A stretch of 16,389 nt of DNA from Alistipes sp. (GCA_029065825.1 JAIEHQ010000163.1:1-16389); one strand, 5' to 3'; shown: positions 1 through 14,107, numbered from the stretch's first letter. Translations and numbers: made by a program. Notes: generated from the sequence alone by a model not told the origin.

Positions 1-254
1 CCCGAAACCTCCGCCGACCGCACACAACAAAGCCTCTTACCCTCTTCCTATCCTCCGGCAGGCTTCTCGCTTGCTTGCATGATGCCGCACGGGAGGAGGA
101 AGCGCCTCTGGCCCGGCATCCGGAAATGACGACGCTCCGCGACCGCAACCTACGGGCGCACCGCCCGGTTACCCGATACTCGGGTGGGGCGATGCTGCAG
201 CCCGGTCGGTCGCTGACAAAACAGCGGACTTGCGATCGGACCCAGTCGAGACAA
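1..254. other. GC-rich spacer beyond rpoC, no recognised gene
   Basis: No convincing coding sequence is seen. Plus frames 1 and 2 stop by positions 129 and 81, and plus frame 3 stays open only as part of the reading frame that mirrors rpoC. Several inverted repeats are visible: 153-158 with 162-167 (cgggcg/cgcccg, loop of 3), 171-176 with 180-185 (acccga/tcgggt, loop of 3), and 81-86 with 115-120 (gatgcc/ggcatc) enclosing gagg/cctc at 96-99 and 105-108. Positions 33-57 are a pyrimidine-rich tract. I see no TAnnTTTG promoter. It may be plain spacer or part of a structured RNA extending off the window; I cannot decide. Confidence 0.35.
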
Positions 255-302
255 CGAAAAAACGAAAGGAGAAGATCCATATGTGGATCTTCTCCTTTCG
301 TT
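255..302 (-). terminator. Intrinsic terminator of the rpoBC operon
   Basis: A perfect 19-bp inverted repeat (261-279 with 284-302) closes a 4-base loop. Read on the minus strand, the stem begins 25 bases after the rpoC stop codon and is followed by a run of six T (positions 262 down to 257, two of them inside the stem). This is a textbook Rho-independent terminator for the minus-strand operon. On the plus strand no T-run follows, so it appears one-directional. Confidence 0.93.
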
Positions 303-326
303 TCGGAATCGGTCCGGTCCCGGGGA

Positions 327-4583
<4,257 letters not shown>

Positions 4584-4631
4584 AATGCAATTCTTTTTTC
4601 TAATCCTCAATGATACGCTCTCGGACGGACA

Positions 4632-8492
<3,861 letters not shown>

Positions 8493-8529
8493 CGGTAAAA
8501 TCCAAATTAAAGTTGAAGGTTTGAGTATC

Positions 8530-8557
8530 CCGGGGCTCAGGCTCGTTCATACCCCGG
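8530..8557 (-). other. GC hairpin in the rpoB leader
   Basis: The inverted repeat ccgggg (8530-8535) / ccccgg (8552-8557) with a 16-base loop lies 37 bases upstream of the rpoB start codon on the sense strand. No T-run follows it, so it is not a terminator. It could be a 5'-leader structure; function is unknown. Confidence 0.4.
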
Positions 8558-8673
8558 ATCGGGCCTCTTCTAATCCCGCTAATGCTCCCGGCGTAAATAC
8601 ATTACATCCTGAGAGCATCCAAACTGCCAAAAACCGGACACAGCTCCTGACGGCACTTCCGATTTTTAGACCG

Positions 8674-8714
8674 AAAAGGTATAGAGCCTACAATTCGCGT
8701 AAGCCCTATACCCT
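8674..8714 (-). terminator. Attenuator-like hairpin between rplL and rpoB
   Basis: In the minus-strand RNA, 8714-8699 pairs with 8691-8676 over 16 positions around a 7-base loop. Three pairs are G-U wobbles that would be A-C mismatches in the opposite strand's RNA, which argues that the structure belongs to the operon transcript. The stem runs into a short U-run (8677-8674) followed by CGG, weaker than a full terminator. E. coli has a partial terminator in the same rplL-rpoB gap that lowers rpoBC relative to the ribosomal protein genes. The same role is inferred here. It starts 30 bases after the rplL stop codon. Confidence 0.65.
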
Positions 8715-8744
8715 GAGTTTGTCCTGAAACTTCTAAGTAGCGAA

Positions 8745-9122
8745 CTACTTAACCTCAACTTCAGCACCTGCCTCTTCGAGCTGAGCCTTGATCGACTCGG
8801 CTTCCTCCTTGGCAACACCCTCTTTGATGGCTTTGGGAGCGCCATCGACAAGAGCCTTGGCATCGCCCAGCGACAGGCCGGCAACTTCCTTAACGACTTT
8901 GATAACCTGGAGCTTGGACTGGCCAGCGCTCTTCAGAATCACGTCGAAAGCGGTCTTCTCAGCGGCAGCAGCCTCTCCGGCGGCGGCAGCAGGTGCTGCA
9001 ACTGCAACGGCTGCGGCTGCGGGCTCAATGCCGTATTCCTCTTTGAGGATCGTAGCCAATTCGTTTACCTCCTTAACTGTCAAATTTACCAATTCTTCAG
9101 CTAATTTCTTTACATCTGCCAT
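8745..9122 (-). CDS. rplL: 50S ribosomal protein bL12 (L7/L12)
   Basis: The 125-residue protein is the multi-copy stalk protein of the large subunit that recruits translation GTPases such as EF-Tu and EF-G. It has the typical three-part build: an N-terminal dimerisation helix region (1-32), an Ala/Pro-rich hinge (about 34-54), and the globular C-terminal domain from about 55 with KLQVIKVVKEVAGL at 70-83. Length matches the family. It lies 38 bp after rplJ, whose product anchors it on the ribosome. The start region is AT-rich without a Shine-Dalgarno match. The stop is TAG, and an attenuator-like hairpin follows before rpoB. Confidence 0.97.
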   Translation of the reverse strand: MADVKKLAEELVNLTVKEVNELATILKEEYGIEPAAAAVAVAAPAAAAGEAAAAEKTAFDVILKSAGQSKLQVIKVVKEVAGLSLGDAKALVDGAPKAIKEGVAKEEAESIKAQLEEAGAEVEVK

Positions 9123-9160
9123 AGTCTAAAATCTATTAAATTTTGTTTTAATTCCTGTTG

Positions 9161-9682
9161 TTAATTTCTTTCTTCGAGCGTCTTTACGATACCCGCAATC
9201 TTCTGGCCTGCATTAGCCTGCAATGCAGAGATAACATTCTTGGCGGGCGACTGGAGCAGTGCGACGATATCGCCGATAAGCTCTTCCCGACTCTTGATGT
9301 TACACAGAGTTTCCAGCTGGTTGTCGCCGACATACACGCAACCCTCCACGCTCGCAGCCTTCAGAATAGGCTTCTCGCACTTTTTGCGGAACTCACGAAT
9401 CAGCACCGCAGGAGCTTTGCCCGTGTGGGCGAACATTACCGAGGTAGGACCCTCCAATACTTTCACCAAATCAGCATCTGCCTTCTCCGTCTTCTCGAGC
9501 GCTTTGACCAGAAGCGTGTTCTTTACGACCATCAGCTTCACTTCGCTCTCGAAGCACTTGCGACGCAGGGCCGCAGTCTGCTCGGCGTTCAGCGCCTCGA
9601 TGTCCGTAATGTAGAAGTGAGGATACTCGTTGAGCTGCTCGGCGAGGTTGTTGATTACAACCAGTTTTTCTTCCTTAGTCAT
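9161..9682 (-). CDS. rplJ: 50S ribosomal protein uL10
   Basis: The 173-residue protein forms the base of the ribosomal stalk. It binds 23S rRNA with its N-terminal domain (VVKNTLL at 52-58 is a family landmark) and bL12 dimers with its C-terminal helix (about 150-173). In E. coli the L10-L12 complex represses its own mRNA. Here the gene begins 17 bp after rplA, and that short gap carries a full AAGGAGG ribosome binding site, unlike every other start in this operon. rplL follows after 38 bp. Confidence 0.97.
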   Translation of the reverse strand: MTKEEKLVVINNLAEQLNEYPHFYITDIEALNAEQTAALRRKCFESEVKLMVVKNTLLVKALEKTEKADADLVKVLEGPTSVMFAHTGKAPAVLIREFRKKCEKPILKAASVEGCVYVGDNQLETLCNIKSREELIGDIVALLQSPAKNVISALQANAGQKIAGIVKTLEERN

Positions 9683-9691
9683 CTCTTAAAT

Positions 9692-9698
9692 CCTCCTT
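9692..9698 (-). promoter_or_regulatory. Strong Shine-Dalgarno site of rplJ
   Basis: The sense strand reads GAAGGAGG followed by nine bases and the rplJ ATG; the site lies just after the rplA stop codon. It is a seven-base match to the anti-Shine-Dalgarno end of 16S rRNA. Bacteroidota mostly do not use such sites, and the other genes here have AT-rich start regions; rplK has only a short AAGGA. Confidence 0.75.
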
Positions 9699-9699
9699 C

Positions 9700-10398
9700 T
9701 TATTTGGTTTCTACTGATTTAGCATCGATCTGCACACCCGGGCTCATAGTCGTCGAGAGGTAAATACTCTTAACATAAGAACCTTTCGCAGCAGCCGGCT
9801 TCAATTTCAAGATCATGCCGATTACCGTCGCAACGTTCTCTGCGATCTGCTCCGCCGTGAACGAAATCTTGCCGACCGAAGAGTGGACGATACCGAACTT
9901 ATCGACCTTGAAGTCGATCTTACCGGCCTTGACCTCGCCGACAGCCTTTCCGACCTCCATAGTGACCGTACCGGTCTTGGGGTTCGGCATCAGGCCGCGA
10001 GGACCCAGAATACGGCCCAGCGCACCGACCTTGCCCATCACGTTCGGGGTACAGATGATCACATCGACATCCGTCCAGCCGGACTTGATCTTGTCCACAT
10101 ACTCATCCAGACCTACGAAATCGGCACCGGCCGCCTTGGCTTCAGCCTCCTTCTCGGGAGTACAGAGGACCAATACACGCACCTGCTTGCCCGTACCGTG
10201 AGGCAACGTTACCACGCCGCGCACCATCTGGTTCGCCTTACGCGGATCCACGCCCAACCGCACATCAACATCTACCGAAGCATCAAATTTCGTAAAAGTA
10301 ATCTCCTTCAGAAGAGCTGCGGCCTCCGCAAGTTTGTAAGCCTTGTTAGGCTCGACCTTGGCGTAGGCGATTTTTTGATTTTTTGTCAATTTACTCAT
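9700..10398 (-). CDS. rplA: 50S ribosomal protein uL1
   Basis: The 232-residue protein forms the L1 stalk beside the E site of the large subunit and helps move deacylated tRNA out. The L1 signature is clear: LGRILGPRGLMPNPKTGTV at about 127-145, and a C-terminal YLSTTMSPGVQID segment at 213-225. Length is normal. In E. coli, L1 represses the rplK-rplA mRNA; no specific binding site could be picked out here, since only 16 bp precede rplK and 14 bp lie between rplK and rplA. The ATG start aligns with the family N-terminus (MSKLTKNQK). Confidence 0.97.
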   Translation of the reverse strand: MSKLTKNQKIAYAKVEPNKAYKLAEAAALLKEITFTKFDASVDVDVRLGVDPRKANQMVRGVVTLPHGTGKQVRVLVLCTPEKEAEAKAAGADFVGLDEYVDKIKSGWTDVDVIICTPNVMGKVGALGRILGPRGLMPNPKTGTVTMEVGKAVGEVKAGKIDFKVDKFGIVHSSVGKISFTAEQIAENVATVIGMILKLKPAAAKGSYVKSIYLSTTMSPGVQIDAKSVETK

Positions 10399-10412
10399 TC
10401 TTGCAATTTCAA

Positions 10413-10853
10413 TTACTCGTTAGGAAACTCTCCAGTGACGTTGATACCCATACTGCGCGCAGTACCGGCTACCATACGCATGGCCGCCTCGATCGTGAAA
10501 CAGTTCATATCGGACATCTTATCCTGAGCGATCTCACGGATCTGCTCCCACGTTACCTGACCCACTTTGTCGCGGTTAGGCTGTGCAGAACCAGACTTTA
10601 CCTTGGCAGCCTCCTTGAGCTGAATGGCTACGGGCGGCTGTTTTACGATGAAGTCGAACGACTTGTCGCTATAAACCGTGATGATGACCGGAAGAACCTT
10701 TCCCGCCTTGTCCTGTGTTCTTGCATTGAACTGCTTGCAGAAGTCCATGATATTGACTCCTTTCGAACCCAATGCTGGTCCCACCGGGGGAGAAGGATTG
10801 GCAGCACCACCTTTGATCTGCAATTTGATAAATGCAGCAACCTCTTTTGCCAT
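10413..10853 (-). CDS. rplK: 50S ribosomal protein uL11
   Basis: The 146-residue protein binds the GTPase-associated region of 23S rRNA and is the site near which thiostrepton acts; it is also needed for RelA-type stringent signalling. The N-terminal domain holds the proline-rich segment NPSPPVGPALGSKGVNI at 19-35, and the C-terminal rRNA-binding domain occupies about 75-140 (MSDMNCFTIEAAMRMVAGTARSMG region). Length matches the family. It starts 16 bp after nusG with a short AAGGA five bases before the ATG, and ends 14 bp before rplA. Confidence 0.97.
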   Translation of the reverse strand: MAKEVAAFIKLQIKGGAANPSPPVGPALGSKGVNIMDFCKQFNARTQDKAGKVLPVIITVYSDKSFDFIVKQPPVAIQLKEAAKVKSGSAQPNRDKVGQVTWEQIREIAQDKMSDMNCFTIEAAMRMVAGTARSMGINVTGEFPNE

Positions 10854-10869
10854 AGTTTTCCTTGGTTAA

Positions 10870-11430
10870 TTATTCTTTTTCAACTTGAGTGAAGCCCAAC
10901 TCCATAGGAGTTTTGCGCCCGAATATCTTCACCGATACCGTGAGCTTCTTGCGCTCGTTATCGACGGACTCGATGGTACCCTGGAAGCTTGAGAAAGGGC
11001 CATCGGTAACCTTGACGGTTTCGCCGACGAAGAACGGGATTTCGTTTTCCTCCTCCATCGTGCTCAGCTCATCGACACGCCCCAAAATGCGGCTGACCTC
11101 CTGCGGACGCAGCGGGGTCGCGATCATCTTGCGGCTGTCCTCCTTGGTGTCGCCCAGGAAGCCGAGTACGTTGGGAGTATTACGAATGATAATAGGGATC
11201 TGACCGACAAAGGCGGCTTCGATCAATACGTATCCGGGGTAGGAAACCCGCTCTTTCGAGACCTTCTTACCGTTGCGGATCGTATAGACCTTCTCGGTCG
11301 GAATCAGCACCTGGGAGATATACTCCTCGAGGTGGTTGTGGCGAATCTCGGCCTCGATATACTCCTTGACCTTATTCTCCTTTCCGCCGACAGCACGGAC
11401 TACATACCACTGTTTCGCTATTTCGTTCAT
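10870..11430 (-). CDS. nusG: Transcription termination/antitermination factor NusG
   Basis: The 186-residue protein rides on RNA polymerase, promotes processive elongation, and links transcription to Rho or to the ribosome. The N-terminal NGN domain is seen from W8YVV through PGYVLIE at 65-71, and the C-terminal KOW domain begins near VGETVKVTDGPF at 135-146. Length is close to E. coli NusG (about 180), with no large insertion between the domains. It lies between secE (15 bp upstream) and rplK (16 bp downstream), the usual arrangement. Adjacent genes elsewhere in Bacteroidota include specialised NusG paralogues (UpxY/LoaP types), but the operon position marks this as the housekeeping copy. 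Confidence 0.97.
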   Translation of the reverse strand: MNEIAKQWYVVRAVGGKENKVKEYIEAEIRHNHLEEYISQVLIPTEKVYTIRNGKKVSKERVSYPGYVLIEAAFVGQIPIIIRNTPNVLGFLGDTKEDSRKMIATPLRPQEVSRILGRVDELSTMEEENEIPFFVGETVKVTDGPFSSFQGTIESVDNERKKLTVSVKIFGRKTPMELGFTQVEKE

Positions 11431-11445
11431 GAGTCTCTGAAAAGA

Positions 11446-11643
11446 TTAACGACCGATATTAGCCAGGGTTCTGTAGATAGCCGCCATAATGTTCTCAAAC
11501 GAAATATCCATCGCCAGAATGATGACGGCGAAGATTAACGAGGCGACCATGACCACGATCGTCGAGCTTTGAAGCTGCGGGAACGTCGGCCACGTCACCT
11601 TATTAACGAGTTCGTTATAAGATTCTTTTATGTAGTTGAACAT
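11446..11643 (-). CDS. secE: Preprotein translocase subunit SecE
   Basis: The 65-residue protein is the small SecE of the SecYEG channel in the inner membrane. An amphipathic N-terminal helix with the conserved NKVTWPT motif (14-20) leads into a single membrane-spanning segment at about 27-46. This one-helix form is the common short SecE; the three-helix E. coli type is the exception. It begins 17 bp after tRNA-Trp with no Shine-Dalgarno match and is followed by nusG after 15 bp. Confidence 0.95.
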   Translation of the reverse strand: MFNYIKESYNELVNKVTWPTFPQLQSSTIVVMVASLIFAVIILAMDISFENIMAAIYRTLANIGR

Positions 11644-11660
11644 ATCGTCTTGCTTTATTT

Positions 11661-11734
11661 TGGCAGGAGCAGAGAGATTCGAACTCCCATCAACGGTTTT
11701 GGAGACCGCTATTCTACCCTTGAACTATGCTCCT
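11661..11734 (-). tRNA. trpT: tRNA-Trp (anticodon CCA)
   Basis: A full cloverleaf folds from the minus strand: acceptor AGGAGCA/TGCTCCT, D-arm, anticodon stem GCGGT/ACCGT around loop CTCCAAA (anticodon CCA at 11700-11702), and T-arm GGGAG-TTCGAAT-CTCTC with one G-U pair. The discriminator base is G and the 3' CCA is encoded. It lies between tuf and secE, so it is probably cut out of the operon transcript. Confidence 0.96.
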
Positions 11735-11768
11735 AAAAGGGGTAGTGCAAACGTGCGTCTGCACTACC
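11735..11768 (-). terminator. Partial terminator or processing hairpin after tuf
   Basis: A 9-bp perfect stem (11741-11749 with 11760-11768, ggtagtgca/tgcactacc) with a 10-base loop lies 14 bases after the tuf stop codon. In the sense direction it is followed by CC and TTTT, which abut the first base of tRNA-Trp. Because no separate promoter is seen before tRNA-Trp and secE, full termination here would silence the downstream operon, so partial termination or RNA processing is inferred. A T-run also follows on the plus strand. Confidence 0.55.
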
Positions 11769-11782
11769 TTTTATGCGGAGTA

Positions 11783-12970
11783 TTACTCCAGAATCTTCAG
11801 GATCTGACCTGCACCGACCGTGCGACCGCCCTCGCGGATTGCGAAACGCAGACCTTCGTTCAATGCAACCGGATAGATCAGCGTAACGGTAATCGTTACG
11901 TGGTCGCCCGGCATGACCATATCTACGCCGTCGGGCAGAGCAACCTCACCGGTTACGTCCATCGTACGCAGGTAGAACTGGGGACGATACTTGTTGTGGA
12001 ACGGCGTGTGACGGCCACCCTCCTCTTTCTTCAGGATATAGACCTCAGCCTGGAACTTGGTGTGGGGAGTGATCGAACCCGGCTTGGCAACGACCATACC
12101 GCGCTTAACCTCCTTCTTGTCGATACCGCGGAGCAGCAGACCTACGTTGTCGCCGGCCTCGCCCTGATCGAGCAGCTTGCGGAACATCTCGACACCCGTA
12201 CAGGTCGAAGAGAGGGTCTTCTCCTCCAGACCGATGATCTCGACGGGATCGCCGACGTGGATCATACCGGTCTCGATACGGCCCGTTACGACGGTACCGC
12301 GGCCCGTGATCGAGAACACGTCCTCGACAGGCATCAGGAACGGCTTCTCGTTCTCACGCTGCGGAATCGGAATGTAGTTATCGACAGCATCCATCAGCTC
12401 CATGATCTTGTCCTCCCATGCAGCCTCGCCGTTCAGACCACCCAGAGCGGAACCGCGGATGATCGGGGCGTTGTCGCCGTCGTACTCGTATTTGCTGAGC
12501 AGGTCGCGAACCTCCATCTCGACCAGGTCGAGCATCTCGGGATCGTCCACCATATCGCACTTGTTCAGGAAAACGACGATTCTCGGAACGTTCACCTGGC
12601 GAGCCAGCAGCACGTGCTCGTTGGTCTGGGGCATCGGACCGTCGGTAGCGGCAACTACGAGGATGGCACCGTCCATCTGAGCGGCACCGGTAACCATGTT
12701 CTTCACATAGTCGGCGTGACCCGGGCAGTCCACGTGAGCGTAGTGACGGTTTGCAGTCTGATATTCAACGTGCGAAGTATTGATCGTGATACCGCGCTCT
12801 TTCTCCTCGGGTGCGTTGTCGATCGAGTCGAACGAACGGAGCTCGGAAAGACCTTTCTTTGCCAGAACGGTGGTAATCGCAGCGGTAAGAGTCGTCTTAC
12901 CGTGATCGACGTGACCGATGGTACCGATGTTCACATGCGGTTTGGAACGGTCAAATTTCTCTTTTGCCAT
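11783..12970 (-). CDS. tuf: Elongation factor Tu
   Basis: The 395-residue GTPase delivers aminoacyl-tRNA to the ribosome. All G-domain motifs are intact: P-loop GHVDHGKT at 19-26, DCPGH at 82-86, NKCD at 137-140 and SAL at 175-177. The GITINTSHVEY segment (61-71, switch I end) and the two beta-barrel domains (from about 205 and 300) follow. Length is normal. The start ATG gives the family N-terminus (MAKEKFDRSKPHVNIGTIGH). It sits between tRNA-Gly and tRNA-Trp. A long stem-loop lies in the upstream gap, and the final bases before ATG are AT-rich without a Shine-Dalgarno match. No second copy is in the window. Confidence 0.98.
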   Translation of the reverse strand: MAKEKFDRSKPHVNIGTIGHVDHGKTTLTAAITTVLAKKGLSELRSFDSIDNAPEEKERGITINTSHVEYQTANRHYAHVDCPGHADYVKNMVTGAAQMDGAILVVAATDGPMPQTNEHVLLARQVNVPRIVVFLNKCDMVDDPEMLDLVEMEVRDLLSKYEYDGDNAPIIRGSALGGLNGEAAWEDKIMELMDAVDNYIPIPQRENEKPFLMPVEDVFSITGRGTVVTGRIETGMIHVGDPVEIIGLEEKTLSSTCTGVEMFRKLLDQGEAGDNVGLLLRGIDKKEVKRGMVVAKPGSITPHTKFQAEVYILKKEEGGRHTPFHNKYRPQFYLRTMDVTGEVALPDGVDMVMPGDHVTITVTLIYPVALNEGLRFAIREGGRTVGAGQILKILE

Positions 12971-13032
12971 AGTATAAAAGTATTAAGATTTTATAAAAAT
13001 TCTTATTTTCAAAAATCATTTCCATCTGCAAC

Positions 13033-13088
13033 GCTAACGAGCGATGCAAACACCTTTTCCGAAGAAACGGTTCGCATCACGCGCTAAC
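13033..13088 (-). promoter_or_regulatory. Long stem-loop between tRNA-Gly and tuf
   Basis: In the minus-strand RNA, 13088-13064 pairs with 13033-13059 around a TTCG loop closed by C-G. I count about 23 pairs, two mismatches and one 2-base bulge. Four of the pairs (34/87, 37/84, 42/79, 48/73) are G-U wobbles in this strand but A-C mismatches in the other, so the fold fits the tuf-sense transcript. No T-run follows, so it is unlikely to be a terminator. It begins 10 bases after the end of tRNA-Gly and ends 62 bases before tuf. Roles in tRNA processing, mRNA stability or tuf control are all possible. Confidence 0.6.
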
Positions 13089-13098
13089 TGCATTCGAG

Positions 13099-13171
13099 AG
13101 CGGAAGACGAGGCTCAAACTCGCGACCCTTAGCTTGGAAGGCTAATGCTCTATCAACTGAGCTACTTCCGC
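13099..13171 (-). tRNA. tRNA-Gly (anticodon UCC)
   Basis: The minus strand folds as a cloverleaf: acceptor GCGGAAG/CTTCCGC, D-stem GCTC/GAGC, anticodon stem TTAGC/GCTAA around CTTCCAA (anticodon TCC at 13136-13138), and T-arm GCGAG-TTTGAGC-CTCGT with a G-U pair. The discriminator is T. CCA is not encoded and must be added after transcription. The T-loop begins TTTGA rather than the usual TTCGA. Confidence 0.95.
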
Positions 13172-13242
13172 AAACGCACCGCAGATGCCTCCTTACTCTC
13201 CCCGAAAGGAGAACCGGAAACAATCCGCACGGTACTTTGTTG

Positions 13243-13325
13243 TGGGAAGTGATGGATTCGAACCACCGAAGGCGTAAGCCAGCAGATTTACAGTCTGCCC
13301 CATTTGGCCACTCTGGTAACTTCCC
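13243..13325 (-). tRNA. tRNA-Tyr (anticodon GUA)
   Basis: An 83-base class II tRNA: acceptor GGGAAGT/ACTTCCC, anticodon stem GCAGA/TCTGC around CTGTAAA (anticodon GTA), a long variable arm, and a T-arm with GGTTCGAATCC. The discriminator is A. CCA is not encoded (ACAAC follows). It is the second tRNA of the transcript. Confidence 0.95.
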
Positions 13326-13380
13326 TTTGTATTTCCAACCTCTTTCGCTCTCCTCCATCGAGTCGGCTCCGTAAGGTTTC

Positions 13381-13457
13381 TGGAGCCGATGGAGGGATTC
13401 GAACCCCCGACCAGCTGATTACAAATCAGCTGCTCTGGCCAACTGAGCTACATCGGC
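13381..13457 (-). tRNA. tRNA-Thr (anticodon UGU)
   Basis: Cloverleaf on the minus strand: acceptor GCCGATG/CATCGGC, D-stem GCTC/GAGC, anticodon stem GCTGA/TCAGC around TTTGTAA (anticodon TGT), T-arm GGGGG-TTCGAAT-CCCTC with a G-U pair, discriminator T and an encoded CCA. It is the first gene after the promoter at 13478-13509. Confidence 0.96.
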
Positions 13458-13477
13458 GTTGGGACCAATTTGGATTG

Positions 13478-13509
13478 CAAAAGTAGGAAAAATAAATCAA
13501 ACAACCAAA
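13478..13509 (-). promoter_or_regulatory. Bacteroidota-type promoter of the tRNA-tuf array
   Basis: On the minus strand, TTTG (13509-13506), a 20-bp spacer, and TACTTTTG (13485-13478) match the Bacteroidota -33/-7 consensus (TTTG, about 20 bp, TAnnTTTG). The predicted start of transcription is near 13471, about 14 bases before tRNA-Thr. This is the only strong promoter found for the whole array down to rpoC. Confidence 0.85.
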
Positions 13510-13581
13510 TTATTGATCATTTTATTTTTCTCTTCTTCAAAGAACCTGCTCATCGACCGGATTCCGGTGCGAAATCGGGGA

Positions 13582-13589
13582 CAAATATA
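13582..13589 (-). promoter_or_regulatory. Possible second upstream -7 element
   Basis: TATATTTG on the minus strand fits the -7 consensus TAnnTTTG. A TTTT, not TTTG, lies at the expected 20-bp spacing, so the -33 match is weak. If active it would start a longer leader about 120 bases before tRNA-Thr. Confidence 0.3.
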
Positions 13590-13843
13590 ACACTCTTTCC
13601 CGAATTAAAAAAGGATCAGACCGTTTTTTTCACAAAAACCGCAAAAAACAGCCGGAATCCGCATTTCATATATTAATAGGTATGCACTTCAAAGCAAAAG
13701 AGAACCGCACACGAAAAACACCCGGCAAACAAAACGGCAACTCGAACCGTCCCTCCGGAGCAAAAGAGATGTTCCGCCGGCAGCGCAGGCCGAACACCGG
13801 ACGGACGGAACAAAGACCGCACACAGCAAAAAACACCCCTGCC

Positions 13844-13864
13844 GATCCGACCGCCGGTCGGATC
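13844..13864. repeat. Perfect 9-bp inverted repeat
   Basis: gatccgacc (13844-13852) and ggtcggatc (13856-13864) enclose a 3-base loop. On the minus strand a run of six T begins 10 bases after the stem, too far for a standard terminator. It could stop minus-strand transcription weakly or be a protein-binding palindrome. Confidence 0.4.
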
Positions 13865-14107
13865 CCCGGAGAAGCACCCTCGCCGGATGCCGTCCATCCG
13901 ACGAATCCGCACCAAGAAGAGGCATCCCCGAGAGACCGCCCGCCAAGCCGCCACCGGCACTCGTGCGGGAAAAAGAACCCCGGACACAGCCACCCGAAAA
14001 GAATCCGCCGCCCGCCCGCAACCGATGCAACCGACGGAATATTAGAGTCATTGCCGCCCGACGACACGCAGCGGCAAAGGAACCGATTCGCTTTTTACAC
14101 CCGATTT

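Larger units (their letters stand above)
13510..14107. other. Spacer with AT-rich part and T-depleted part
   Basis: This stretch between the two divergent promoters holds no gene I can support. 13590-13680 is AT-rich. From 13681 to 14040 I count 25 T and 112 A in 360 plus-strand bases, so T is about 7% against 31% A. Long frames exist here on both strands (for example plus 13682-14167, minus 13666-14067), but every stop codon needs a T on the plus strand, so T depletion alone keeps them open. The plus-frame product is rich in Pro, Arg and Lys and nearly lacks Leu, Val and Ile until its end, and it reads through the hydA promoter. A perfect 9-bp hairpin is at 13844-13864. Confidence 0.6.

Noticed and set aside
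4584..4610. TTG start extending rpoC by nine codons
   Set aside because: The ATG at 4583 gives the normal family N-terminus, and the extension lies in the rpoB-rpoC gap where the purine-rich leader is expected.
11636..13087. Plus-strand frame of 483 codons
   Set aside because: In-register mirror of tuf that also runs through tRNA-Trp.
13741..13760. Possible tRNA T-arm on the minus strand (GGTTCGAG)
   Set aside because: No matching acceptor, D-arm or anticodon arm could be folded around it.
13666..14067. Minus-strand frames of 106-154 codons in the spacer
   Set aside because: Several frames overlap each other in different registers and all depend on the same T depletion; no family motif or start signal is seen.
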